Positions 10,401 to 20,792 of a stretch of DNA of 64,000 bases are shown in pieces. Numbering within the stretch: position 1 is the stretch's first letter; every line of letters begins with the position of its first letter. The notes below the pieces were generated by a model that was not told the origin of the DNA, ran no database searches, and saw only the letters and a list, made by a program, of their open reading frames with translations. The position numbers were made by a program, and so were the translations under genes. This DNA is from Scolanthus callimorphus (lineage: Eukaryota; Cnidaria; Anthozoa; Actiniaria; Edwardsiidae). Where the stretch lies: assembly GCA_033964015.1 (NCBI GenBank), contig CM066922.1:248001-312000 (forward strand), given 5' to 3'.

Positions 10401-13380
10401 CGCGTTTAGCGATTTTCGAGGCGAGAGCGACTGGGAGCGAGCTAGTGCGAAAGGCATCATGGGAAGGGCGAGCGGATCCTTTGCGACAGCGCCCGAACCT
10501 TCCCATGATGCATAGCTCGCCTCGAGATTTGACACACCTGAGACGCCTTTGTACGAGGCAGCACTAGTGGTCTATTGTCAATGCTGCGTTGTGATTGGTT
10601 ATAGCCTACTAGTAGCGAAAAGTGTCGGATTTGAATGCCAGAAAATGACAAATAACCAGACCAGAAAACGTTTTTGGCTATACTAGTGTGATTTGACTAA
10701 AACAGTAAAGCATTTTTCGTACTGATATTAAGAAATGTCCCAATTCATGAATTTTTGGGAATATAGATTCGTGAATGTTGCAAGTTCTTTTTTCTATTAT
10801 CAGACAGCAAAACCATAATCAAAGGTATTCTCCTTCTTCAGACAGTGAAACCCTTTGTAATATCTTTGTAAAACTCGTAAATTTTCAACTTTCTAGTAAA
10901 ATTATACATATCTTTGCTGACAGGTGGTCTAGTATGTCCGGTACACATTTGCTGACATTTCTAACTAGCTCAGCTTCTGCCCCTCTATTGCTGGAGCTAG
11001 GGTGGGACAAATTGTCTACACGTCGTACGAAACTAATGGCGATCGAAATGTTCAACATATACAACAGAAAAGCGCCAGAATATCTGTTAGATAAATTTAA
11101 GTCTAATGAGACTTGCTATGACACGCGTGGTTCTTCCAGATTCCAATGGGGAGTTTGCAGGTGTTTGAAAAGAGCTAACCGAAATGTGTGAAATCCTCAA
11201 ATTTAAGCTGGCTTTGAGTTGACAAATAACACAGAAGTTATAAGCGTCGGAAGTTGGTTGTTTTCCTATAGGTTTAATGTTGTGGTGGGCAACAGTTGCC
11301 CACTAGTAGGGTGGCTTAGCGACAAAAAAGGGTCATTTGTGCGATTTCGCGTAAAGGCACCAAATTTGGCACGAATGTTCCTTTGGTCATCCCGAACAGA
11401 ACTAGAAGGGTGCCACACGATTTGCACTGTGTAGGGGTGGGGAGGGGCAGTTTTGTCACCAAAATGTAATCCTATTTTTCTAATCCAAATATGACTGAAT
11501 TCTTGTATTGAATAAATGTATGTGTTCCCTGATAAGCTTTGAACAATTCCAGAAAGATGACATGAGCGTCCAATATTTTGGTTTTCCTTCTGAATCTGTT
11601 AGGAGTCATACATGGAACATGCATGCCAAACGTGATCAGTTGCACACTTAAATTTACAAGTCAAATCGAATGCATTGTGATAATTTGACAAAATTCCCCT
11701 CCCCTCCACCTGAGCGTCCAATATTTTGGCATCCCTACTAGATCTCTCAGGAGTCATACATGGAACATGCATACCAAATGTGATCAGTTGCACACTTAAA
11801 TTTACAAAATCAAATCAAATGCATTGTGATAATTTGAGAAAATTCCCCTCCCCTCCTCCCTTGGTGTCCGATGTTTTGGCACCCCTTCCGAATCTGTTAG
11901 GCGTGATCCATAGAACATGTGTGACGAATTTCATCAGTTGCCAACTTAAACTGATGCCTCAAATTGATGCATTATGATAATTTGACAAAATTCCCTTCCC
12001 CTCCCCCTTGGTGTCCGATTATTTGGCACCCTTCCGAATCTGGTAGGGGTGATCCATAGAACAGGTGTGACGAATTTGATCAGTTGCCCACTTAAACTGA
12101 CACCTCAAATTGAATCTGTTATGATAATTTGACAAAATTCCCCTCCCCTCCCCCCTTAGTGTCGGATTTTTTGGCACCCCTTCCGAATCTGTTAAGGGTG
12201 ATCCATAGAACATGTGTACCGAATTTGATCAGTTGCCCACTTAAACTGACGCGTCAAATTGAATCTGTTATGATAATTTGACAAAATTCCCCTCCCCTTC
12301 CCCCTAATTTCAAAATTTGACATCTTTCTGGAATTGTTCAAAACTTACCAGGGAACACGAAGATTTATTAAATACACGAATTCAGTCATATTTGGGTTAG
12401 AAAAACAGGATTACAAGTTGGTGACAAAACTGCCCCTCCCCACCCCTACACAGTGCGAATCGTCTGGCACCCCTTCCAGTTTTGTTCGGGATGACCCAAG
12501 GAACATTCATGCCAAATTTGGCGCCTTTACGCGAAATTGCACAAAAAAGTCACTAAGCCACCCTACACACCAAGACATTAAACGTATAGAGAAACAGCTT
12601 ACTTCGGGCGTCAATAACTTTGCTAATATTTAGCCAAATCAACTCAAATTTTCGCCTTTTTCTAATTTCGGCAAGCTCTTTTCAAATATGATATTTTATT
12701 TTACTAGGGTCAAAATTCAAAATGTCACGCAACACCTGCAAACTCCCCATTGCCCTTTCCCAAAACTAATTACGGTAAAAAACGATTTGGTTACAGGGGG
12801 GCCTTGATCTGGAACCAACTCCCAGAAGAACTGCGTCAATGCAAGTCGTTAAAAGGCTTTAGATCCAAATTATTGGATACTTTAAATCCCAGCTTCTTTG
12901 ATAGTTAATGATGTACTGTGGATTTATAAAATTATATTATACATCTTTTTAACATCATGTATGATAGAAAGTCACGGATCGTATGTAAACCAGCTTTAGC
13001 TGATATGATGCCGTGCGAAAATAAAATTTCTATCTATATCTATAGAGTTGAACAGAAATTAAAGTTTCCTTCTATCACATATCTGCAACCACCTTATGTG
13101 CGTATATTTCGCAACTGAAACGCACCTGACTAATTTACAATAACAACTTAAGTCCATAATATTTTTTAAAAAGCCCATATCATTGCCCTAACAGGAAGAG
13201 GTCGATGCCGGTGCCATAGTAACCCAAGAGGCTGTGCCAGTGTTGCCAGGGGATACTGTCGAGAGCCTACAAGAACGGGTGAAAACCGCTGAGCACCGAG
13301 CTTACCCGCAGGCTCTGGAACTACTCGCTAGCGGCAAAGCCAGACTTGGGGAAAAAGGAAAAGTGGAATTCCTTTCCTAG
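1469..13380 (+). CDS. GART: Trifunctional purine biosynthesis protein GART, C-terminal nine exons (GARS end, AIRS, GAR formyltransferase)
   Basis: Cytosolic enzyme of de novo purine synthesis (steps 2, 3 and 5). Exons read from GT/AG sites and phase: 1469-1683, 3340-3550, 5320-5520, 6036-6404, 6625-6872, 7517-7689, 8003-8171, 10087-10344, 13195-13380 (TAG 13378-13380). Exon 1 is the end of GARS ([18 protein letters not shown]). Exons 2-5 are AIRS, with [35 protein letters not shown] and [10 protein letters not shown]. Exon 6 is the linker. Exons 7-9 are the formyltransferase, with [22 protein letters not shown] (catalytic Asn and His) and [11 protein letters not shown] (catalytic Asp). The domain order is that of animal GART. 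Exon 5320-5520 is out of frame by one base at the T-run 5414-5416; one more T restores frame and the downstream phase. The gene starts left of the window, so 5' regulation cannot be judged. Confidence 0.96.
1684..3339 (+). other. GART intron with no gene
   Basis: AT-rich. Between about 2620 and 3060 the motif ACGTTAA or CGTTAA recurs several times without a clear period. I see no coding exon or transposon end. Confidence 0.4.
4020..4076. repeat. (AAC)n-rich simple repeat
   Basis: A run of imperfect AAC units with ATC and AGC variants inside a GART intron. Confidence 0.8.
4690..5215. repeat. Degenerate (TCTGTCCATC)n-like minisatellite
   Basis: Pyrimidine-rich units of the TCTGTCCA or CCATCTGTC type fill this stretch of GART intron. 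It is interrupted near 4826-4876 by a short 'CGTACCCAGAGC' element and near 5050-5110 by unique sequence. The long open frames here on both strands are products of the repeat, not genes. Confidence 0.85.
6890..7195. mobile_element. Foldback MITE with CRE-like TGACGTCA in both arms
   Basis: About 300 bp in a GART intron. The outer arms read GTACTCAAGTGTGACGTCA at 6900-6918 and TGACGTCATCACTTGACTAC at 7172-7191. The inner arms (6990-7020 and 7075-7105) also pair around 'GAGGCAAATCGGTTG'. No reading frame of note. Confidence 0.65.
8873..9245. repeat. Dispersed repeat, inverted second copy at 23434-23790
   Basis: The stretch with 'TTCCAGAGGAAGCTGAGAAA' near 9001 and 'TTTTTGGCCAAACGTTGCTC' near 9211 matches the opposite strand at 23434-23790 over about 350 bp at moderate identity. 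A shorter related piece lies at 3565-3610 and 3955-3980. It is non-coding and probably a non-autonomous DNA transposon; no target duplication was identified. Confidence 0.6.
9287..9760. mobile_element. MITE interrupted by a second MITE (9425-9660)
   Basis: The outer element has arms near 9287-9410 ('CTGGAGAGCAAACAAACG') and 9680-9760 ('TTGCTCTCCAGTACAACC'). An uninterrupted relative lies at about 30190-30380. The inserted element has arms 'CGGCTAACGGTGTTTACA' (9432) and 'TGTAAACACCGTTAGCCG' (about 9612-9630); its relative is at 57815-58115. Confidence 0.6.
9788..10025. repeat. 51-bp tandem repeat, five units
   Basis: Units start near 9788, 9839, 9890, 9940 and 9991. Each holds 'CAACAAAAAGCTTTCTGAT', then 'TGGCTAATTTGAGAT'. 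Four of the five carry ATTGG, an inverted CCAAT box. The array sits just before the GART acceptor at 10086. Confidence 0.85.
10384..10561. mobile_element. hAT-like MITE with 8-bp target duplication
   Basis: The short element has ends GCTGCCTCGTAC and GTACGAGGCAG and is flanked by CACTAGTG at 10376-10383 and 10562-10569. The 8-bp duplication is typical of hAT transposons. It lies 40 bp after the GART donor at 10345. Confidence 0.7.
10564..10705. mobile_element. Short MITE, second copy at 59820-59992
   Basis: Both copies share 'CAATGCTGCGTT', 'AGCCTACTAGTAGC', 'GCCAGAAAATGACAAAT' and end near 'AGTGTGATTTGACTAAAACA' (here) or its variant. Non-coding. Confidence 0.65.
11143..12752. mobile_element. 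Foldback DNA element with internal tandem array, inserted in a LINE
   Basis: The ends are inverted: CAATGGGGAGTTTGCAGGTG at the left and CACCTGCAAACTCCCCATTG at the right. Imperfect inverted arms continue inward for about 400 bp on each side (for example 11310-11460 against 12425-12570). The centre, 11564-12305, is a tandem array. No transposase is visible, so it is non-autonomous. Confidence 0.8.
11564..12305. repeat. Tandem array, about 150-bp unit, five units
   Basis: Units begin near 11564, 11712, 11863, 12010 and 12163. Each carries a 'TCCGATNTTTTGGCACCCC'-like start, 'ATCAGTTGC', and ends in 'TTGACAAAATTCCCCTCCCC'. It forms the centre of the foldback element 11143-12752. Confidence 0.85.
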
Positions 13381-14642
13381 CATCGGCGGCGCGGCCGACG
13401 ACGAACAAAGTAGGAATTATTTATGTAGAGATATTATAGTTCGGTCAGTTTCTTGAGATGCTGATTTCTAGCCGCACCCAAGGAGCTGATAAAGTGGGAA
13501 AGAAATAGACATTGCACATGTGCAATTTAGGCATGCTATATTGACACTGCTATTGGTAGGTGATGGTGCGTGAATGCGGTTGCTGGTGCTGATTGGCCGA
13601 ACATACTCTACTACGTTTACAAGGATAGAAATGACCGGTATTTCGATAGTTATTTAAGAATATATGACGTAGAGATTGCCTTAGAAAGGGATCAAGGTGG
13701 GACATGGCTATTTCACGTGGAAACTTTGTTTTCATTCTGTGGTGATATAAAAAAACACTTTAGACACGATATCTGTCAATACATTAGAACAAGTTTGGTA
13801 TACAGTTTCCTCATTAGAGATATCAAAATGGATCAGGGCCCTCCCTTGAACTGTTGCTAGGATTCCAAACTATAGTTGTTCTATCCAGAATAAATAAGCA
13901 TAAATTGGTCCAAAATAATGCAAAACATCATTTAAGCTTAGGACTTGATTTCGCTGAACCAGTGACAGTGTAAACTAGAGCAATAAATTGAGTTTATAAT
14001 TCGGAAATGAAATTATGTCTTACAGTTTTCAAATTATCAGTTTTCAAATGCCGCAATATAATAGTTCTTCAAATATCTTCAAGGAAGAGGCCTTTGCACG
14101 TCACAAAACGTTATTGAAAATTCGCTTTCTAGGCAAGTAGGGTTGTTTACAATGAGGTTGTGTTTTCCTGTGAATTAGCCATGGGCATCCAAAGAGAATG
14201 AACAACTTTATGCCGCAATATAGAGTCTGCCGTGAGAAGCTATTGGTCGCGTATTTGCTTTCATCTTTTATTGCTATATACCTTTCCAATAAAGGGTGCT
14301 TTGGGAATTGAAACCATGCACTAATCACCAAACAATGGATTCAAATGCCCAATGCTAGACAATGGTGTCCGAATGATATAATATGAAGTCTGAGCAGGTA
14401 GTATGGACGAGGTATTAATGACTATACATTTAATACTGATGTGTATTGAAGTGCTGTTCGTGATCATAGCTGGTCAGCATTAGATCTTTGTAAGAAGATG
14501 CAACAATCTCATAGTCATGAAAGCAGGAATGTTGCCATTAATAGACATTTCTAGACCACCGTCGTGTCGCCGTCGGACTACACCGGTCGACCCTCGTGGT
14601 CGTTATTGCTCGGTCTACAAGATATTGCAAGCATTGCAAGGT
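13381..14642. other. Intergenic, GART 3' side
   Basis: GART and the DSL-vWA gene converge on this stretch. AATAAA occurs at about 13889, roughly 510 bases after the GART stop, and could end its transcript. No exon or clear transposon end is seen. Confidence 0.4.
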
Positions 14643-17600
14643 TTAGTTGGGCTGCTGTACGTTGCTACAAGGGATACGCTTTTCTAACTTCTTCAGCACA
14701 TGGGCCAAACGCAAGAAGTTGCTGACGTGGTACACATTTTTCACTTTGTTCATTGCGATGGCCTTCAGGTCGTCCACACAGATGTCACCTCCAACACCAA
14801 CTGCGATTACTTCTACACCTGCGGCCTGGAAAAATATAAAGTATTTTGATTTAGCTAATTAGCTGAAAAGTAGTCTTATAACCATCCGGATTCATGTGTT
14901 TCTTTGGGATTTTACGCGTCCAATAATAAAAATGTAAAGGTAAATGTTTGAGCTCGACTCCCCAGACTTGCAGCTCGTAAGTTGAATTATGCTGGGTTCC
15001 AACGGCGTCACTGGCAGCCAAGCGGCCATGAGCACAGACACTGAGGGTGGTCACAGAGGGTTTATTACTCAGCGGTTCTTTAACGTCCCCCTGAAACTGG
15101 ACAGGGTAGTAGGACCTCGTTTGTTGTGTCATCCGAAAAACGTGAAACACAGTAGAACAAAGTTCAACTTACAATATCAACCAGTTCGACCACCACCGGA
15201 ACAGAAATAAAATTCCCTCTGTCCCGGCCGGGAGTGGAACCCGAATCACAGTGGCAAAGGCTCCTCCCATAGACAGATGGCCCTATCTTTAGAAATTGTC
15301 TTTGAATGCTTCTATCCCGACCCCTAAGCACGGCAATGACATGTGCGTGAGACCAAAGTGACGCGTGAAGACGTCATGATGATTGACGAATGATGCTCGC
15401 CAATTCCACTCGGCAATATTTGCTGCGAGCGAAGCGAGCAGCATACTATCTCGAACGGTGGGATCTCTGTGGCGCACGATATTATTGAAGGCAAAGTCGA
15501 TTTCGTGGGCTAGCTAGCGATGGATGATTTTGGCGCCTGCAGTATCGTCCTTACGTAATCAGCGGCTATCGGCAAATGATGAATGCGCATGCCGACGCCT
15601 GCAGTATCGTCCTTACTAATCAGCGGTTATCGGAAAGTCCCTTCGTTCTTTTGCGAATTTGGAAAGTCTCTTCGTTGTTTTAGAAAGTTCCTTTGCTTTG
15701 TGAAGGTAAGTTTGAAAGTTTATCATTCAGATGCTACTTTATTTGGTCGTGGAAGTATTCATCAAGGCGATAGTCGTTAAGCGATATTTCTAGAGGAAGG
15801 CAATGTGCTTTTTTCGACATGGACAACAGAGACCATCGATCGTGTTTTATTCGAAGGGGATGAAATGCATTTGAAGAACGCGTTAAACATGGAAGAGACG
15901 ATCTCCCTGAACAGTTTACCGGATTGAGTCCTATCTCCTTTACATTTATCGCAGCACTTTACTTTCAATAGAAACCGCTAGTATAGATACCCGTCGCTAA
16001 ACATTGCCAGCCTCATCAAAGTTACAGTTGAACATGCGAAACGAGCAACGCAGGAGAGGGGCGACTTCATTGAGTTGGTCTTGAAGGGGGGCCGGCTCCG
16101 CCATTCAAGGGAAACTAAGCCGAACTAAGTTATCATTACTCCAATAGAAACAATCATCATATTACCAATGCCGAAAAGAAAAGCGCTTCACAAAGATAGT
16201 TCAACAACGCAGAAAGGCCTTCATTAATAACCACCCCGTATATTGGCCCTCCCCCAATGTAGGCCCTCCCCGTATATTGGCCCTCCCCCAATGTAGGCCC
16301 TCCAAAAGGTCCACAAATTTTCGTCGAAAATTCCTTGGATTTCCGACTTTCCGTCAATCCCACAGTTCATTCCCTAAATTGTTGTTGAAATTGTGACGTC
16401 ATCTTCAGACTCCTTGCTCTTACTTGTTCCAAGAAAATAGATACAAGAAATTACCCACCTGAAGCGAGGACAGCGCCTTTCTGTAAGTTTTGGGGTCCAT
16501 TTTGCTCTTTCCGTCCGACATCACAATCAGTAGTTTCGGATTTCCAACTCCACCTCCATTTTTCTTGGTAAACAGAGTTCTTGCGGCCTGGAAGAATAGA
16601 ATAATGCGGATTTTAGGTGGCTGTCGAAATTAACCAGACTTGCGTGTTCTATGTGTTCCTATTGGTTGAGACTTGATACTTTAGTCAGCCAATCGGAATG
16701 TGAAGAAAGAACAAAAATACAGTTAACTATTGTTTCTTTTGTCACGACTAAACGCAAGTCGTACTTACTTCGTCCCCTTGAAGGATGGCCCAAAGATACT
16801 TACGTTCAGAGCTCTGTCTGTTCTAGTTTGCCCTGGTGCATACTTGAGCTGAACAATTCTTTTCACGACTCCATCAGCTGTCAACCGACTGGCCTTAGTA
16901 AAACTCAGATACAAAATCGGCCAGGCGTTATACCGTATGACACTGAACCGAGGAGGACTGGCCGCCACTTGCTCTACTAAACTCGCGATGAAGTATTTCA
17001 TGAGAAGGAAGTTTGGTCCACCTATACTTGCTGAGGAGTCGAAAAGGACGCCGATTTCTGCTGGGGTTGCGCAGGCTTGTGCTGTAGGGGTCGGTGTGGC
17101 TAAAAATACATAAACAATCAAGGTGTAAGAGAAGGAGACTACACTACAATGTTGGGAGTAGTGTTATTCAACCCTGAGGTGTCTACCTGTGGTTATTCTT
17201 GTGTTAAAGAGTGTTAAAGGAGCCTCTCCTTTGTTATTGTTTTAGTTCGATATTAGAAGACGAATTATGTGAAGAAATCTCTAAATCAACATCTAAAAAC
17301 AAAGTTTCATATTTCATTTACCAAATTCAATCGAGAACATTGCTCTATATTCTCTAAATCAGCCGATAGAAATGGATGCTTTCTCTGACTTGCTATGTTG
17401 CTATGCTGTCAAAATGGCGGCTGACACAGACTCTTTAACAATGTGGGGGAAGTGCTCTGTCATGGGACGAGTTTCGACAGAACAAAACGGGGTTTCAGAG
17501 GATGAGGACAAGACTAGACCAGGCGATAGTGACAGTCTTGATCAAGCTCGACTACTCACAGTTGGAGGACTACAATGGGTTTTCAGCTTGGCAGTCTCGA

Positions 17601-20600
17601 GTATGATTACCCAGTTGTAAACTTACCAATGCTAATGTTGCAGTAGATCCCGGCCCAGCCTTCTAGGCATACCCGCTGACCAGTAGTACTATTACAAGAA
17701 TACCCAGCCTGATCAGAGGCCTCGCCAAAACAGTCGCAGTTCGGTCCCTCCCATCCGGCCCTACAAATCTTGTCCCCGCTGGTACTGTTACACGTGTAAC
17801 CGCTGGTCGTATTGTCCTGAGGATCGCAGAATTTATTACAGCTTTCCCCGTACCAGTTCGGCAGGCAGATTTTACTTCCGGTTTGGTTGTCGCATTTATA
17901 ATGACCTATGGCGTCATCGTCATGTGGCTTACAGTGTACATCACAGTTGTCGCCAAACCAATTAGGGCGACAAAGTTTCCCACCATTTTCATCACAGTCA
18001 CCGTCATTGTTAGGGGAACATTTTTTGTTGCATTCCTTTCCTGACCAGCCTTTGTTGCATATTTTGTCGCCAGTCACTTTGTTACACTTATACGCACTAC
18101 TCTGAGAGTTGCAATAGGTATCACAGTCGATGCCATAATAATCCTTCAAACAAATCTTGCCACCTTGTTTGTCGCAGATGTAACCCTGATTCTTGTCATG
18201 CTTGGGTACACAATAGGTTGTACAGCTGTCCCCATACCATTTCGGTAAGCAGATTTTGTCGCCCTCAGGACTACACCGGTAGTGCCCCTGGTAGTTGTTA
18301 TTGCTGATGTCACAAGATATTGTACAGAGTGGTCCATACCAGTCTGAAATCAGATATACAAGTATAACATTCAAAACATGTAAAGTATGACATCAACATA
18401 GCGCTGATTGTTCGATTCACTATAATGGACACGTGATTAATAAGCAATGAAATTAATAACCTTAACAACTGACTGACTGTTCGATTCATTAGTCAACAAT
18501 TGTTCTTTACTCTGTCGAGTTACACTGTTCAATGAAAAACAATTCTTCCTAGAAATGTTGAACTAATATTCACCGGTCTTGAATGGCTATGTTCAACTGG
18601 ATGGGTTGCAGTCTGTGATGGTTCGGATTTGTGCTACATTTTATTGAACTGACATCTAACGGCACCAAACCTTACCTTCATTACATATCTTGCTTCCCGA
18701 TACATTGTCGCACGTATAATGCCCTCGAAAGTCGTCCTAGGCTGGCACCATGTGGTACATCTGGGGCCATAGTAGTCCTTATTGCACCGTACACTATATG
18801 ACAGGGTCATTGTCGTGACGCGTCCTTTGAGACTTATTCGGTGCCATCTCTGTGCGCGCATGTCAGGATTGGGGATTACCGATGTGCTGTAGTGATACGA
18901 GTCCACGTTATCGTTGCTGGAGATAAGGTCAAAATCCTTGACATCGATGTTCAAATATAGCTTGCCCTATGGAGAAAATATCACGCACAAGTCAATGATT
19001 AAGTCGCTGACAACAAGCGCGGCCTCAGGACCGGTCAACAAGGAAATTAGCCTTTGCTGTAGCTTTTTTATTCGCAATGGCTGACTCCCTTGCTGGCCGG
19101 TCCTATAACCGAGCTTGGTGGGCTCGCATACCTTATATAGAGGATATTACACGGTGGCGCGAAGATATGAGTTTTATTTTCGAGTGGCAAGAACAATATT
19201 TTACGAATGAGCGCAGCGAATGAGTAAAATATTGTTTTTGGCACGAGAAAATAAAACTCATATCTTCAAGACACCCGTGTAATTTTCTTTTATTATATAG
19301 ACAAACCAGAAAAAAATATTCCAAATTGATTTCCAAGCACTTTTGTTTTGACCGATATCCTCACTAGTGAGGATATGGAAAATATGTCACTGAGGACCCG
19401 GATGTAGCTTCGTATGAGATCTACGAGTGCGTATTTCCCAGTAAAACACTCGCGTCTATATAATAAAGCATGATATAACCCCACTCTCCTCGTGCCAAGA
19501 GCTACCTGTTCGTCTCCTCGCGTGGAAAGCTCTGGTGACAGCTCTTTGAGGAATAATTCCTTGTTTACTGATTGGCATTTGTCCTTGGCTGTCATCAGGG
19601 CCTCCCCCGCGAGGTGACGAGAATTGTCGACACCAATCTATCCATGAAAGTGGACTTGTAGACTGATCTATTCGCTTGATTCTCGCATACTACAGCTATA
19701 AGAGCGATATTTATTTAAGCATCTACCGATGATGAATCAAAGCATTTCACTGTGTCCTCTTACCGCCCTCTATTTTTTTTTTTGCACGAGGGTATTTATC
19801 CAATTGCTTTAGGCGTTACGAGAGCTTTATGCTGGCCCCCCACCAGAGCTCGACAATTCCCTGGCTCTTACCTCCCACGAGGAGAAAGTATACTTTAACG
19901 GATTTGTCTTCCCACTGCCTAGGTTCGACCCCGACTTGAATATCAATCTCCTTGGCGCTCTGCGGTATACGTTGCTTCTAAAATGCGCATGGCATCCTCC
20001 GTTCGACGCATCTTGAGGCATAGATCGAAGTAAGGATCGCAGCCGCTACAAAACAGATCGCAGCATTGAACGCGACCACCAGCGTATTTCTTGTAGCCTG
20101 GGTTCGAGAGTCCGTGGAACATTATTGACACTTCTCCGCCTGGCCCTGCTATAATTTGCCCCTATCAAGAGAAAATATCAATCAATCAATTTATGTTATT
20201 AACCTACAAGAGTAGTTGACCTAAATTGTAAGCGTGTCAGCTACAGTAATGCAGAACAATTCGAGAGATTTTCATATTTAAACAGGTCACTATTAAACCC
20301 TATAATTTTGTGTTGTGTGAGGTCTGTCGCTTAAAACTATAAGAGTGTTCATTTCAAGGAGCTCTAGATATCAGGCCCTGCCTTGTCTAGCCGCGCGAAC
20401 TAGTTGACATATCGGCCGAGAAAGCCTGAGCCTCGCGATACTTTTCCCTGGGTGCCTTACTAGGAAATGAACTGGAAATTGGAGGGTCAAACTGTAGCCG
20501 TCCCCCTTTTTCGGGAGATTTTCCAACGTGCACTGTTTTAGCAGAAGGAATTTTGCAATATTCGGTCCCTATATTTTCACTCTCCGGCCCTTTCTGAAAT

Positions 20601-20792
20601 TCCTGCATCCTCCCCTGACAGTAGAACGCCCCCTTCCCTCCCCTCCCCCGCTGCATACACACAAACACCTGTCCTCCGCCCATGTGATACTCGTCAAGTC
20701 CAATGTCAAGACCATTAGTTATAATAACCTACCGGTAAAGAAGCCAAAGCTCCCATCAAGATTAGCACACTTGGCAATGCGTACATGAGCAT
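14643..20792 (-). CDS. Secreted Notch-ligand-like protein: signal peptide, MNNL-like, DSL, seven DSL/EGF-like modules, vWA domain
   Basis: Seven exons in gene order: 20792-20733, 20161-19872, 18966-18676, 18343-17627, 17099-16804, 16587-16459, 14825-14643; about 655 residues. Exon 1 is a hydrophobic signal peptide (MLMYALPSVLILMGALASLP). Exon 2 resembles the MNNL region (VQCCDLFCSGCDPYFDLCLK; YTFSSWEG). Exon 3 ends in a canonical DSL core (CNKDYYGPRCTTWCQPR, then GHYTCDN). Exon 4 repeats the W/Y-Y-G-x2-C-x3-C module seven times (the last divergent), plus a truncated eighth. Exons 5-7 are vWA with MIDAS DSSAS (16980-17060), the T of GQTRTDRAL and the D of VMSDG. There is no membrane segment, so it should be secreted. 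Introns after exons 3 and 4 are phase 1, as in shuffled extracellular modules. Exon 2 (A-run near 20012-20014) and exon 3 (G-run at 18736-18737) each need one more base; then all phases close. The partner is unknown; Notch binding or an adhesion role is inference. Confidence 0.88.
15060..15275 (-). mobile_element. SINE-like repeat, related copy at 50185-50400
   Basis: On the minus strand this reads a degenerate polymerase III B-box region ('GATTCGGGTTCCACTCCCGG'), then 'GGCCGGGACAGAGG', 'AGTTGAACTTTG', 'TTTCACGT' and 'GACGTTAAAGAACC'. The same order occurs on the plus strand at 50185-50370. It sits in the last intron of the DSL-vWA gene. Confidence 0.65.
16225..16302. repeat. 38-bp tandem duplication
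   Basis: Two copies of a unit containing 'CGTATATTGGCCCTCCC' and 'CCAATGTAGGCCCTCC', in an intron of the DSL-vWA gene. Confidence 0.8.
16605..16770. repeat. Dispersed MITE-like repeat, inverted relative at 21290-21530
   Basis: Both hold 'GTCACGACTAAACGCAAGT' or its complement, a 'TCAGCCAAT' segment and a 'CTGTCGAAA' end. It abuts the vWA exon at 16804. Confidence 0.5.
19127..19295. repeat. Hairpin-forming repeat
   Basis: The arms are 'GAAGATATGAGTTTTATTTT' at about 19160 and 'AAAATAAAACTCATATCTTC' at about 19248. 'CAATATTTTAC' and 'GTAAAATATTG' pair inside, around the loop 'GAGCGCAGCGAATGAG'. It is a foldback MITE of the kind also seen at 22955 and 42050. Confidence 0.7.

Larger units (their letters stand above)
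10925..13035 (+). mobile_element. LINE (CR1/L2-like) 3' end, split by a foldback element
   Basis: The left piece, 10965-11142, encodes a reverse-transcriptase C-terminal stretch ([20 protein letters not shown]; then [13 protein letters not shown]). The right piece, 12753-12908, continues with [19 protein letters not shown], then [14 protein letters not shown] and a stop. A 3' UTR and a 'TATCTATATCTATA' tail follow to about 13035. Together they form the usual LINE ending (GY.GA..WN.LP..LR), interrupted by 11143-12752. Confidence 0.75.

Noticed and set aside
19872..20161. A second frameshift in exon 2 of the DSL-vWA gene
   Set aside because: A third frame looked plausible near 19900-19990, but the frame used after the single A-run loss already ends in YTFSSWEG and joins exon 3 in phase.
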